A DNA stretch of 13,458 nt from a bacterium (lineage in GTDB: Bacteria > Patescibacteriota > Microgenomatia > UBA1400 > RBG-16-45-19), in assembly GCA_003247275.1 (NCBI GenBank), contig QKAA01000037.1, forward strand, positions 1-13,458. The letters run 5' to 3'. Below, one piece after another: positions 6,796 through 13,418 of this stretch. The notes beneath the pieces are model-generated. The model was not told the origin of the DNA and searched no databases. It was given only the letters and a program-made list of their open reading frames with translations. The translations under genes and the position numbers were made by a program. The stretch's first letter is position 1; every line of letters starts with the position of its first letter.

Positions 6796-7014
6796 AAAAA
6801 TAGCCCTCCAACTGTTCTAATGTTGAAAGGCCGTTTGTTGTAAACGCGGTACCACCTTACTTTTCCCTTGCTAAAAAGCGCAGGACTCATTCTCCAGCTA
6901 TCACGGGCCTACCCGGGAGCATCTACTTTTAGCTTTAAACCGCCAATTTCTCACTCCACCTTGTGTTTTAAAAACACGATTCGGTTGACTAGACCGACGT
7001 TGGTTTTACTACTT
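6796..7014 (-). promoter_or_regulatory. T-box riboswitch leader of valS
   Basis: The minus strand carries the T-box signature AAGGTGGTACCGCG (6858 to 6845), close to the consensus AGGGTGGNACCGCG. Its TGGT (6854-6851) is complementary to the ACCA end of an uncharged tRNA with discriminator A, as expected for tRNA-Val. Flanking GTAA/TTAC can close the antiterminator helix. The 5' part resembles Stem I: AAGTAGTAA near the start (K-turn-like strand), a GTGAGAA element (6953-6947) and an AAACC/GGTTT helix. The best specifier candidate is GTA (6926-6924), a valine codon, in AAAAGTAGATG. GCT (6932-6930) is an alternative register but would not fit the gene. The T-box identity is strong; Stem I details and the specifier are inference. 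Confidence 0.9.
6803..6831 (-). promoter_or_regulatory. Hairpin covering the valS Shine-Dalgarno (sequestrator of the T-box)
   Basis: On the minus strand GCCTTTCAAC (6831-6822) pairs over ten positions (two of them G-U) with GTTGGAGGGC (6812-6803) across a nine-base loop. The 3' arm contains the Shine-Dalgarno GGAGGG (6809-6804) placed eight bases before ATG 6795. The tract after the hairpin is TATTTTTAT, so weak terminator action cannot be excluded, but burying the RBS points to translational control. A small CGTTT/AAACG hairpin (6846-6832) would compete with the antiterminator strand. Confidence 0.65.
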
Positions 7015-7020
7015 GAGGTT

Positions 7021-7026
7021 ATTATA
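7021..7026 (-). promoter_or_regulatory. -10 box for the valS T-box transcript
   Basis: A perfect TATAAT on the minus strand (7026 to 7021) predicts a start near 7014, just upstream of the AAGTAGTAA element of the leader. No good -35 is visible; that position falls on the stop codon region of the VanW-family gene. valS may also receive read-through from that gene, as no terminator separates them. Confidence 0.6.
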
Positions 7027-7044
7027 CACTAAACAGGTTTGTGA

Positions 7045-8874
7045 TTATTGTTGAGGCCCACGCAAGTACACGGCAGCCCACGGCTTATACGTCGTCACAA
7101 AGGTTTGATCTTGTAATACTTCGTTGCCTCGCACTACCGTATAGGTAAATTTTGCTTTTGCTCCCGAAGCTCTCCAATCAATTTGTTTAACTTGTCCTGG
7201 AGCTAGCGTCGGATCATCAATATATACATCGGGCGGTGGGGGAGTCACATCCCATACCACATGGTCAGTGATCGTTGCCACTCTGCCATCGTCCGTTCCA
7301 AAAAAGAGGACCTTCAACGTTAAATTTTCCGTATCAGTTTCAGTCTGAATCAAAATATGACCCGGAGTATCGTTCACAAATCGAAAATCAGTAGTCGGCG
7401 AATAGACCGTTGCATCAATCCCTGCTTTAACATCTTGTTCATAATAGCCCACTCGGTAAGCATGACCTCGTCTCATGGTAATCGGTAAACCCGCATTCAA
7501 AGCGGCCCGAAACACGGTGGTACTATCCTGACAAACGCCTCCTCCATCACCTAATTCCGTTCGACCATTTTGAATAATATATGCGGCCTTGTAGCCCGTT
7601 GCTCCCGAAATTTCTCCCACCGCTGCATTAAACGAAAATTCTTCTCCTGGTTTAATCAAGGTTCCATTCAATCGCGAAGCTGCCAAAGCCACATTATAAA
7701 CTCTGGATGCAATACTTCCTTTAAACGAACTAGTCCCCACCCCAATGACTTCTTTAATCCCTAATCGATTGACTTCTGCCAACGAAACTTCAGGTTGAGT
7801 TTCTCCATAAGCAAGCTCGATAGTTTTTTCTCCACTCTCGACTTCCAATTCCTTCAATGCGGCAACCATGGTTGCAAGGGAAGAAGCTACATTAATTTGT
7901 AAGCCTGGTTCCGCTGGCACAAACTCCACCACTTTTTGGCTCGTCTCATCAAACTGAAACACAGCATTTTGTGGTGCCTGATCAATTGAGCTGGCCACCG
8001 AAGTTAAATATTCAGTTAATAAATCCTCATTAAAACCTCCATCAAAACGAATAAACGGCAACAATTCTTCACCACTTAACTGCCATTGCTGAGCTGAAAC
8101 CACAGCATTTTCTGGAGAAAATTGAATCACCAAAGTCGAAGCAAGCAACATGTTAGCGCGCTCAGCCGTTTGATCCAACTGCTCAGCTGTATAGTCCATC
8201 GTTTCTACTTTCATTGGCAGTTGCCGTTCGGGGAGGCGCAGTTGAGAAATTGCCGCCGCAAACGATTCCTTCCACCGCTGCTGGTCTAACACCCGGCCAT
8301 TTTCTCCAGGAACTACCTTTGCTACAGTCGTTTGATTTTCGTCATTCAGTATTAATTGTGGCGGGACAGCAGGGACATCAGCCTCAGCCGATAGCGAAGC
8401 TGCCACACTCATCAACCACTCATCATCAACCTCGGCTGGTAATGCTACTTGAGTCGGAGCATAAACCAACGCAGCCAATTCCTTGAGTCCCACCAAAGAC
8501 ACTGACCGGCCCACATTCATCGCTTGGGCTACCGCTCCCTCAATGTCATAATCGATCGCTTGTTCATCAAAACTAACACTTAGCCAATGACCATCATCTG
8601 ACAATACTAATGGCCATTGCTGACGATAAGCCGTTACCGAATTAGTCAGTAATAACTCCGCTTCAGAGGCAGATAACCCTCCAACCGCAAATGAACCTAT
8701 TCGTACTCCCGGGTAAATCTGGTTGTGATAAGACACTGTCAATAACAGTAACCCCAATAAACACAAAATAACTACTCCACCAATGCCTCCAGCAATAAAT
8801 CCGAAAAACGATTTACGTGGCACATGAATGTGAGATCTCATTTTGTGATACAGATTGACTAAAAAAGTGGTCAT
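7045..8874 (-). CDS. VanW/YoaR-family membrane-anchored cell-envelope protein with C-terminal G5-like domain
   Basis: This 609-residue protein has a short basic N-terminus, one membrane helix (24-48), and an external part. YPGVRIGSFAVGGLSASEA (54-72) is the usual entry into a YoaR-like putative peptidoglycan-binding (PF12229) region; two such units seem present, at about 65-190 and 230-345. The VanW domain spans about 380-515 with the signature GDGGGVCQDST (443-452), including Cys448, then RAALNAGLPITMRRGH and a DFRFVNDTPGHILIQ ending. Residues 538-600 look like a G5 domain (VVWDVTPPPP, then TYTVVRGNEVLQDQT). The biochemical role of VanW is not established; the architecture suggests wall binding or remodelling at the cell surface. 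The name does not imply vancomycin resistance, and no van genes are nearby. No Shine-Dalgarno is visible before ATG 8874. It lies upstream of valS on the same strand. Confidence 0.88.
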   Translation of the reverse strand: MTTFLVNLYHKMRSHIHVPRKSFFGFIAGGIGGVVILCLLGLLLLTVSYHNQIYPGVRIGSFAVGGLSASEAELLLTNSVTAYRQQWPLVLSDDGHWLSVSFDEQAIDYDIEGAVAQAMNVGRSVSLVGLKELAALVYAPTQVALPAEVDDEWLMSVAASLSAEADVPAVPPQLILNDENQTTVAKVVPGENGRVLDQQRWKESFAAAISQLRLPERQLPMKVETMDYTAEQLDQTAERANMLLASTLVIQFSPENAVVSAQQWQLSGEELLPFIRFDGGFNEDLLTEYLTSVASSIDQAPQNAVFQFDETSQKVVEFVPAEPGLQINVASSLATMVAALKELEVESGEKTIELAYGETQPEVSLAEVNRLGIKEVIGVGTSSFKGSIASRVYNVALAASRLNGTLIKPGEEFSFNAAVGEISGATGYKAAYIIQNGRTELGDGGGVCQDSTTVFRAALNAGLPITMRRGHAYRVGYYEQDVKAGIDATVYSPTTDFRFVNDTPGHILIQTETDTENLTLKVLFFGTDDGRVATITDHVVWDVTPPPPDVYIDDPTLAPGQVKQIDWRASGAKAKFTYTVVRGNEVLQDQTFVTTYKPWAAVYLRGPQQ

Positions 8875-8912
8875 AAAAGTATGTTTAAAAATTATCGATT
8901 TTTTTTATTGTC

Positions 8913-8921
8913 TGCTATGAT
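8913..8921 (+). promoter_or_regulatory. Candidate extended -10 (TGCTATGAT) for the solute-binding protein gene
   Basis: TGn followed by TATGAT (five of six consensus bases, 8916-8921) lies in the 109-bp divergent gap between the VanW-family gene and the solute-binding protein gene. It predicts a start near 8928 and a leader of about 56 bases. A second weaker element, TGC-TTTACT (8971-8979), sits close to the ATG. No Shine-Dalgarno is visible before ATG 8984. No hairpin or other structure was seen in this gap. Confidence 0.4.
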
Positions 8922-8983
8922 AACCAAAGATACATATTCATCAGTATACTAGAGTTATGAAATAGTATCGTGCTTTACTTATT

Positions 8984-10855
8984 ATGGCTCAACCAACATC
9001 TCAAAATTCAAACCAACAAAACCCTGCTTCACCTTCACCAACCACTCCAACGAATAAACCCTTCACTTCTCCTGCTCCTGCCGAAGTAAAACCTGTTGTT
9101 GAATCCAAACCGATTGCACCTGCTCCGACCTCAGCCACTCCCACATCAACCACATCAGGTAGCATTGACGTATCGGCTGCTAAACCAGCCACTGTTACTC
9201 CCTCTCCATCAACCTCTCCTTCGCAAACTCCCAAGCCGGCGACTGGAACCACCCCGTCTCCATCCGTTGAATCAGCCCCAAAGCCGTCATCTTCACCAAC
9301 CACTCCAACGGCTGCTCCCTCGACGCCGTCGACTACACCTCCCACCATTAAACCACCCACGTCCACTCCAACCCCAAAACCATCAACTCCAAGTAATGAG
9401 CCCCCAGTTATTAAACCGCCGGCTTCATCAACGGCACCTTCTAAATCAGAATTTTCTCAACTCCCCAACATTAACTTACCTCCTGCACCGATTGCTGCGA
9501 GTCCATCCAATCCCACCAATCCTCAATCTCCTCCCGTTACTGTCAAGAAATCACCCTTTCGTTTCTTGTTTCCCATCTTAGGTATTGGCTTGCTTCTGTT
9601 TGTAGGCTACATGCTCTTTACTCGTTTCTTTGGTGGATCCATAACGGGTGGTGGCTCAGCTGATAACCCCGTCCAAGTTGTGTACTGGGGCCTCTGGGAA
9701 CCTCCCGTGATTATGGACGAATTAATTGCCCAATTTGAAGCCGAGAACCCCGGAATTGATATTGTCTATCAGCAACAAACAGTCAAAGAATATCGCGAGC
9801 GATTACAAAACAACTTGGCCGGTGGCACGGGCCCAGACATTTTCCGTTTTCACCTCACCTGGACCCCGCTTTTATCAAGCGCGCTTACTCCTATTCCTGA
9901 TGACGTTATTTCTGCCGCCGACTTTGAAGCACAGCAATATCCCGTTGTCACCTCCTGGCTCAAATCCCAAAAAGGCTACCTTGGCATTCCTTATATGTAT
10001 GAGGGCTTAGGCCTCTATTACAATCATTCGGTCTTTGAAGCTGCCGGCAAAACTCCTCCCAAAACTTGGGAAGAATTACGCCAAACGGCCCTTGAGTTAA
10101 CCGTTAAAGATAAAAATGGAGTAATTCAACGCTCCGGTGTAGCGCTTGGGACCACCAGTAATGTTGATAACTGGTCAGATATTATTGGAGTCTTGCTCCT
10201 CCAAAATTCCGCCAATCCCATTCACCCTAATACTACCCTTGGTCAAGATGCCTTAACCTTTTACACCTTATTCTCTCAGACCGATCGAGTTTGGGATGAA
10301 ACCATGCCTACTTCCACCATTGCTTTTGCCACAGAAAAAACCGTCATGATGATTGCTCCTTCCTGGAGAGCTCATGAAGTCAGGAGCATTAATCCAGATC
10401 TTGATTTTGCCATTGCTCCACTTCCTCAATTACCTAACACTAATGTTTCTTGGGCCTCAATTTGGGTTGATGGTGTGTCGTCTCAATCAAGCAAAGAAAA
10501 ACAAGCAGCCGCCTGGAAATTCTTAAGCTTCTTAAACCAAAAAGAAACCCTCCGCAGTTGGTACGCCCTAGCCAGCAAACAACGCTTATTTGGTGAGATT
10601 TTCGCTCGGGTTGATATGGCTGATCAATTAAGTTCAGATCCTTACGTTGGCAGTTACCTAAGTCAGGCCTCCACCGCTAAAACCTGGTATCTTAACTCCC
10701 AAACTTTCGATAACGGCCCCAACGACAAAATCAGTAAATATTATGAAGATGCCATCAACTCTATGCTTGAAAAAAGCAGCTCAGCCAGTCAAGTCCTCCC
10801 CACAGTTGAGCAGGGAATTTCTCAAGTCATGAGCCAATATCAGCTTTCGCAATAA
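8984..10855 (+). CDS. Membrane-anchored family 1 extracellular solute-binding protein with long Pro/Ser/Thr-rich N-terminus
   Basis: This 623-residue protein has three parts. Residues 1-190 are low complexity and rich in Pro, Thr, Ser and Lys with no fold. A single membrane helix follows (193-212), flanked by KKSPFR before and R214 after. After a Gly-rich linker (217-224), residues 228-623 form a periplasmic-type binding domain of the family 1 (maltose/sugar ABC) class: VQVVYWGLWEPPVIMDELIAQF, FEAENPGIDIVYQ, the RLQNNLAGGTGPDIFRF motif, LGIPYMYEGLGLYYN and AAAWKFLSFL. The substrate is probably a carbohydrate but is unproven. There is no signal peptide and no lipobox cysteine, so the inner helix must anchor it. 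No permease or ATPase gene is adjacent. The aldolase-like gene follows after 26 bp and may be co-transcribed. Confidence 0.87.
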   Translation: MAQPTSQNSNQQNPASPSPTTPTNKPFTSPAPAEVKPVVESKPIAPAPTSATPTSTTSGSIDVSAAKPATVTPSPSTSPSQTPKPATGTTPSPSVESAPKPSSSPTTPTAAPSTPSTTPPTIKPPTSTPTPKPSTPSNEPPVIKPPASSTAPSKSEFSQLPNINLPPAPIAASPSNPTNPQSPPVTVKKSPFRFLFPILGIGLLLFVGYMLFTRFFGGSITGGGSADNPVQVVYWGLWEPPVIMDELIAQFEAENPGIDIVYQQQTVKEYRERLQNNLAGGTGPDIFRFHLTWTPLLSSALTPIPDDVISAADFEAQQYPVVTSWLKSQKGYLGIPYMYEGLGLYYNHSVFEAAGKTPPKTWEELRQTALELTVKDKNGVIQRSGVALGTTSNVDNWSDIIGVLLLQNSANPIHPNTTLGQDALTFYTLFSQTDRVWDETMPTSTIAFATEKTVMMIAPSWRAHEVRSINPDLDFAIAPLPQLPNTNVSWASIWVDGVSSQSSKEKQAAAWKFLSFLNQKETLRSWYALASKQRLFGEIFARVDMADQLSSDPYVGSYLSQASTAKTWYLNSQTFDNGPNDKISKYYEDAINSMLEKSSSASQVLPTVEQGISQVMSQYQLSQ

Positions 10856-10881
10856 ATCAATTGTAAACAAAAAGGCTGCCC

Positions 10882-12288
10882 ATGCTTCATTCAACTCTTC
10901 AATCTCTGTGTCATCAAATAGTCGTACCTCACCCCCAATCAGTGGCGATTCTTGATGAAAATAAACTGAAATCTACCCTCATTGACCAACTAATTGAGCA
11001 AGCGGTCTTTGGTGAGCCAGAAGTTAAACCCGGTGCTCGCTGGCTAATTTGGGAAATCGCTCAAGAAATGGGTATTTACCCGAGCTCCATTCATCCCTAT
11101 TACATGGCCAGAGGTCGAAAATTGATTCCTTTAGATCGAACCGTTCCCGCCATGAATATTCGTGGTTTAACCTACGACACCGCTCAAGCTCTCTTTGAGG
11201 TCGCCCTCGAAACCAAATCTCAAGCTTTTATTATTGAACTTGCCCGCGGCGAAATGCTTTACACCGACCAATCGCCCGCTGAATTTACCACTTCGATTTT
11301 AGCTGGAGCTATTAAAGTTGGTTATGAAGGACCCGTTTTTATTCAGGGCGATCACTTTCAATTAAAATCGAAACAACCCGCAGTGCCTGAAGCAGGCGAA
11401 GTTGAAAAAATAAGTCATCTTATTGAGCAAGCCATCGAAGCCGGTTTTTACAATATCGACATTGATGCTTCAACCTTAGTTAATTTATCCGCTGCCAAAG
11501 TCAGTGATCAGCAAGCCGCCAATATTCGATACACCAAGGAATTTTTAAACCAAATTCGCTCCCTCGAACCAGCCGGGGTGACTATTTCTGTCGGTGGTGA
11601 GATCGGCCATATCGGCGGCAAAAATTCCACCCTCGAAGATTTTACCGTCTTTATGACAGGCTTAAATCAAGCCAAAGAAGTCACCGGAATTAGTAAAATT
11701 AGTATCGCCACCGGCACGTCTCACGGCGGAGTGGTTAATCCCGACGGATCCATGGCCGATGTTGCCGTTGATTTCGATTTAATTGATCAAATTACTCAAA
11801 AAGCCACGTCTGGTTATAGTATTGCTGGAGCCGTTCAGCATGGAGCCAGCACCTTACCCGAAGAATGGCTGTCAAAATTTCCAGCCGCTCATGCCGCCGA
11901 AATTCATCTGGCCACTGGTTTTCAAAACCTCATTTTCGATCACGAAAGTTTTCCTGAAGAATTAAAAACCAACATGTATAGTTGGCTCGATGAGCATCAC
12001 CAAGCCGAAAAAGAAAAGGGTTGGACCGATGCCCAATTCCACTATAAATTACGCAAGAAAACTTGGGGTAATTTTAAATCAGAGCTATGGCATCTCCCGC
12101 AAGAAACAAGAAATGCCTTTAAACAAACCCTATCAGCCAAATTTAAAACCATTTTTGAAGCCCTAAATATTAGTGACTCCCAAGAACTCATCAACGAGCA
12201 CACTCCCACCATTCCTATTCATAAAGAAATTATTGATTTTGCTTTAGAATTACCTAAAGACACCAATTCCAACGGATTGTCCGATTGA
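10882..12288 (+). CDS. Class II fructose/tagatose-bisphosphate aldolase-like enzyme, extended
   Basis: This 468-residue enzyme belongs to the class II (zinc-dependent) ketose-bisphosphate aldolase family. The core starts at AMNIRG (90-95). Expected active-site elements are visible in order: IQGDHFQ (H158, zinc ligand position), IDIDAS (193-197), GGEIGHIGG (238-246, E240), ATGTSHGG (276-283, H281, zinc ligand position) and AVQHGAST (317-324, H320, zinc ligand position and phosphate loop). Typical members have 285-360 residues; this one adds about 85 residues before the barrel and about 115 after it, including Lys/Trp-rich helical segments (about 375-430). It could act in glycolysis/gluconeogenesis or in another aldol cleavage; the exact substrate is unclear. 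The Shine-Dalgarno is AAAGG, six bases before the ATG. It ends with TGA, evidence that UGA is a stop in this organism. Confidence 0.85.
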   Translation: MLHSTLQSLCHQIVVPHPQSVAILDENKLKSTLIDQLIEQAVFGEPEVKPGARWLIWEIAQEMGIYPSSIHPYYMARGRKLIPLDRTVPAMNIRGLTYDTAQALFEVALETKSQAFIIELARGEMLYTDQSPAEFTTSILAGAIKVGYEGPVFIQGDHFQLKSKQPAVPEAGEVEKISHLIEQAIEAGFYNIDIDASTLVNLSAAKVSDQQAANIRYTKEFLNQIRSLEPAGVTISVGGEIGHIGGKNSTLEDFTVFMTGLNQAKEVTGISKISIATGTSHGGVVNPDGSMADVAVDFDLIDQITQKATSGYSIAGAVQHGASTLPEEWLSKFPAAHAAEIHLATGFQNLIFDHESFPEELKTNMYSWLDEHHQAEKEKGWTDAQFHYKLRKKTWGNFKSELWHLPQETRNAFKQTLSAKFKTIFEALNISDSQELINEHTPTIPIHKEIIDFALELPKDTNSNGLSD

Positions 12289-12305
12289 AATTACCCCCTC
12301 AAAAA

Positions 12306-12314
12306 TGGTAGCCT
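12306..12314 (+). promoter_or_regulatory. Candidate extended -10 (TGGTAGCCT) of the exonuclease gene
   Basis: A TGn-TAnnnT element ends ten bases before ATG 12325, inside the 36-bp gap after the aldolase gene. It would start RNA about four bases before the start codon. No Shine-Dalgarno is present. Spacing and form match the element before the exchanger gene at 3561. Confidence 0.35.
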
Positions 12315-12324
12315 TTATCGTCGT

Positions 12325-12921
12325 ATGAAACAGTTATTTCTTGATGTTGAAACAAAAAAAACCTTTGAAGAAGTTGGCGGCTATTTCCCCGAAAAGCTTG
12401 AGCCAAGTTTTGTTGGTTTAATCGAGCGCATCGGTTTTCCCGAAAATTCTGGTGAAGGTCAAGAAACAAGATATGAGCTGTTTGAGAAGGACTTTCACAA
12501 ATTACCCCGAATTTTAGAAGAAGCCGATATCATTATTGGTTTTAATAATATTGGTTTTGACCTCCCCGCCCTCAAAAACTTTTATCCCGGAGACATTAAT
12601 AAATTACCTCAACTCGACATTTTAGATATTATTAAAGCCACCGCTGGGCATCGAGTCAGCCTTGATGCGGTCGCCAAAGAAACCCTGCATTCTCAAAAAT
12701 CTGGCAACGGACTTGATGCTATTTTGTATTATCAAAACCAAGAATTTGATAAATTAGCCGCCTACTGTATGAAAGACGTCGAAATCACTAGAGATATATA
12801 CGATTATGGTCGTACGAATGGTTATCTCAAGTTTTTGAATCGCTGGAATAATCTTGTAAAATTAGATGTCGATTTCTCAGTCCAAAACACCGATAACAAT
12901 TTACAGATGACCCTAATTTAA
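12325..12921 (+). CDS. DEDDy-type 3'-5' exonuclease (RNase H-like fold)
   Basis: This 198-residue protein has the four acidic residues and tyrosine of DEDDy exonucleases. ExoI is LFLDVET (D7, E9). ExoII is IIGFNNIGFDLPAL (D79). ExoIII is AAYCMKDVEIT (Y147, D151, spacing YxxxD). The size and FNNIGFDLP pattern resemble stand-alone proofreading-like or RNase_H_2/YprB-type domains rather than a full DNA polymerase. It should remove nucleotides from a 3' end with two metal ions; DNA or RNA preference cannot be read from sequence. It lies 36 bp after the aldolase gene and has its own candidate extended -10 with no Shine-Dalgarno. Confidence 0.85.
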   Translation: MKQLFLDVETKKTFEEVGGYFPEKLEPSFVGLIERIGFPENSGEGQETRYELFEKDFHKLPRILEEADIIIGFNNIGFDLPALKNFYPGDINKLPQLDILDIIKATAGHRVSLDAVAKETLHSQKSGNGLDAILYYQNQEFDKLAAYCMKDVEITRDIYDYGRTNGYLKFLNRWNNLVKLDVDFSVQNTDNNLQMTLI

Positions 12922-12944
12922 TAGTTGCCATAGCAGGGGCATTA

Positions 12945-12968
12945 ATGTTAAACTTCCAGGGTTAACAT
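12945..12968. repeat. Inverted repeat upstream of the Rrf2 gene (candidate operator)
   Basis: ATGTTAA (12945-12951), ten bases, then TTAACAT (12962-12968) form a perfect 7+7 dyad. It ends six bases before a TAAAAT -10 box (12975-12980), so it covers the -35 region of the promoter of the IscR-like regulator. Centre-to-centre arm spacing is 17 bp, roughly one and a half helical turns, compatible with a dimer. It has no T-tract, so it is not a terminator. Binding by the Rrf2 protein is inferred. Confidence 0.55.
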
Positions 12969-12974
12969 AGGAGT

Positions 12975-12980
12975 TAAAAT
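12975..12980 (+). promoter_or_regulatory. -10 box of the Rrf2/suf transcript
   Basis: TAAAAT (five of six consensus bases) predicts a start near 12987, six bases before ATG 12993. There is no Shine-Dalgarno (the ATG is preceded by GAAAGCAACCC), so the message appears nearly leaderless. The -35 position lies inside the inverted repeat. Confidence 0.45.
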
Positions 12981-12992
12981 CGAAAGCAACCC

Positions 12993-13388
12993 ATGATAAA
13001 AATAACTAAAAAAACTGACTACGGCCTCACTCTTATGACCGCTTTGGCTAAGAAGCCCAAAGAACTTCAATCGTTAAAATCCATCTCCGAAGAATATCAC
13101 TTACCATACAAATTTATTGGTCAAGTCGCTGCTGCCCTGCTCGATCAAAATTTGATCGTCAGTAAAGAGGGAGCCACTGGAGGTTATAAACTTGCCAAAC
13201 CTGCCAAGCAGATCACCCTAAACCAAGTTATGGAAGCTCTCGACGGTCCCGTCGTTAAAGTTGACTGCCTCTGTGGTAAGCCATGTCCCCGTAAAGATAG
13301 ATGTCGCCATAAACAAGTCCTCGGCGCCCTTTCTGCTGCCTTAAACCAGGCTTTATGCGATAAAACCATCGCTGATCTGCTCAACTAA
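12993..13388 (+). CDS. Rrf2-family regulator, IscR-like, with Fe-S cluster ligand set
   Basis: This 131-residue winged-helix protein is of Rrf2 type: MIKITKKTDYGLTLMTALAK (1-20), a recognition region ISEEYHLPYKFIGQVAAALL (31-50), and a wing with EGATGGYKLAKP (59-70), all typical. The cluster segment DCLCGKPCPRKDRCRH (91-106) has Cys92, Cys94, Cys98, Cys104 and His106. In E. coli IscR the [2Fe-2S] ligands are Cys92, Cys98, Cys104 and His107, so the pattern matches almost position for position, with one extra cysteine. It probably senses Fe-S status and controls the downstream assembly genes and itself. The next gene begins 30 bp later and encodes an ABC ATPase, probably SufC. An inverted repeat lies just upstream of the promoter. 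Confidence 0.9.
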   Translation: MIKITKKTDYGLTLMTALAKKPKELQSLKSISEEYHLPYKFIGQVAAALLDQNLIVSKEGATGGYKLAKPAKQITLNQVMEALDGPVVKVDCLCGKPCPRKDRCRHKQVLGALSAALNQALCDKTIADLLN

Positions 13389-13418
13389 ATCATCAACAAA
13401 AAAGAGAGAATTATATCC

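Noticed and set aside
6961..6977. GTGTTTTTAAAACAC palindrome as an operator or terminator
   Set aside because: It lies inside Stem I of the T-box leader and most likely forms its distal hairpin.
7045..8874. Vancomycin resistance determinant
   Set aside because: VanW is a domain name only. No vanH/A/X or van regulators are present, and the architecture is that of a common envelope protein.
9001..9366. 121-residue minus-strand Gly/Val/Asp-rich ORF
   Set aside because: It is the antisense of the Pro/Ser/Thr-rich coding region; its odd composition follows from the repeated proline and threonine codons on the other strand.
9096..9581. 161-residue plus-strand Leu/Pro/His-rich ORF
   Set aside because: It is a shifted frame inside the same low-complexity part of the solute-binding protein gene, with no domain and no RBS.
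12945..12968. Intrinsic terminator after the exonuclease gene
   Set aside because: The stem is AT-rich, has a ten-base loop and no following T-tract; an operator role fits better.
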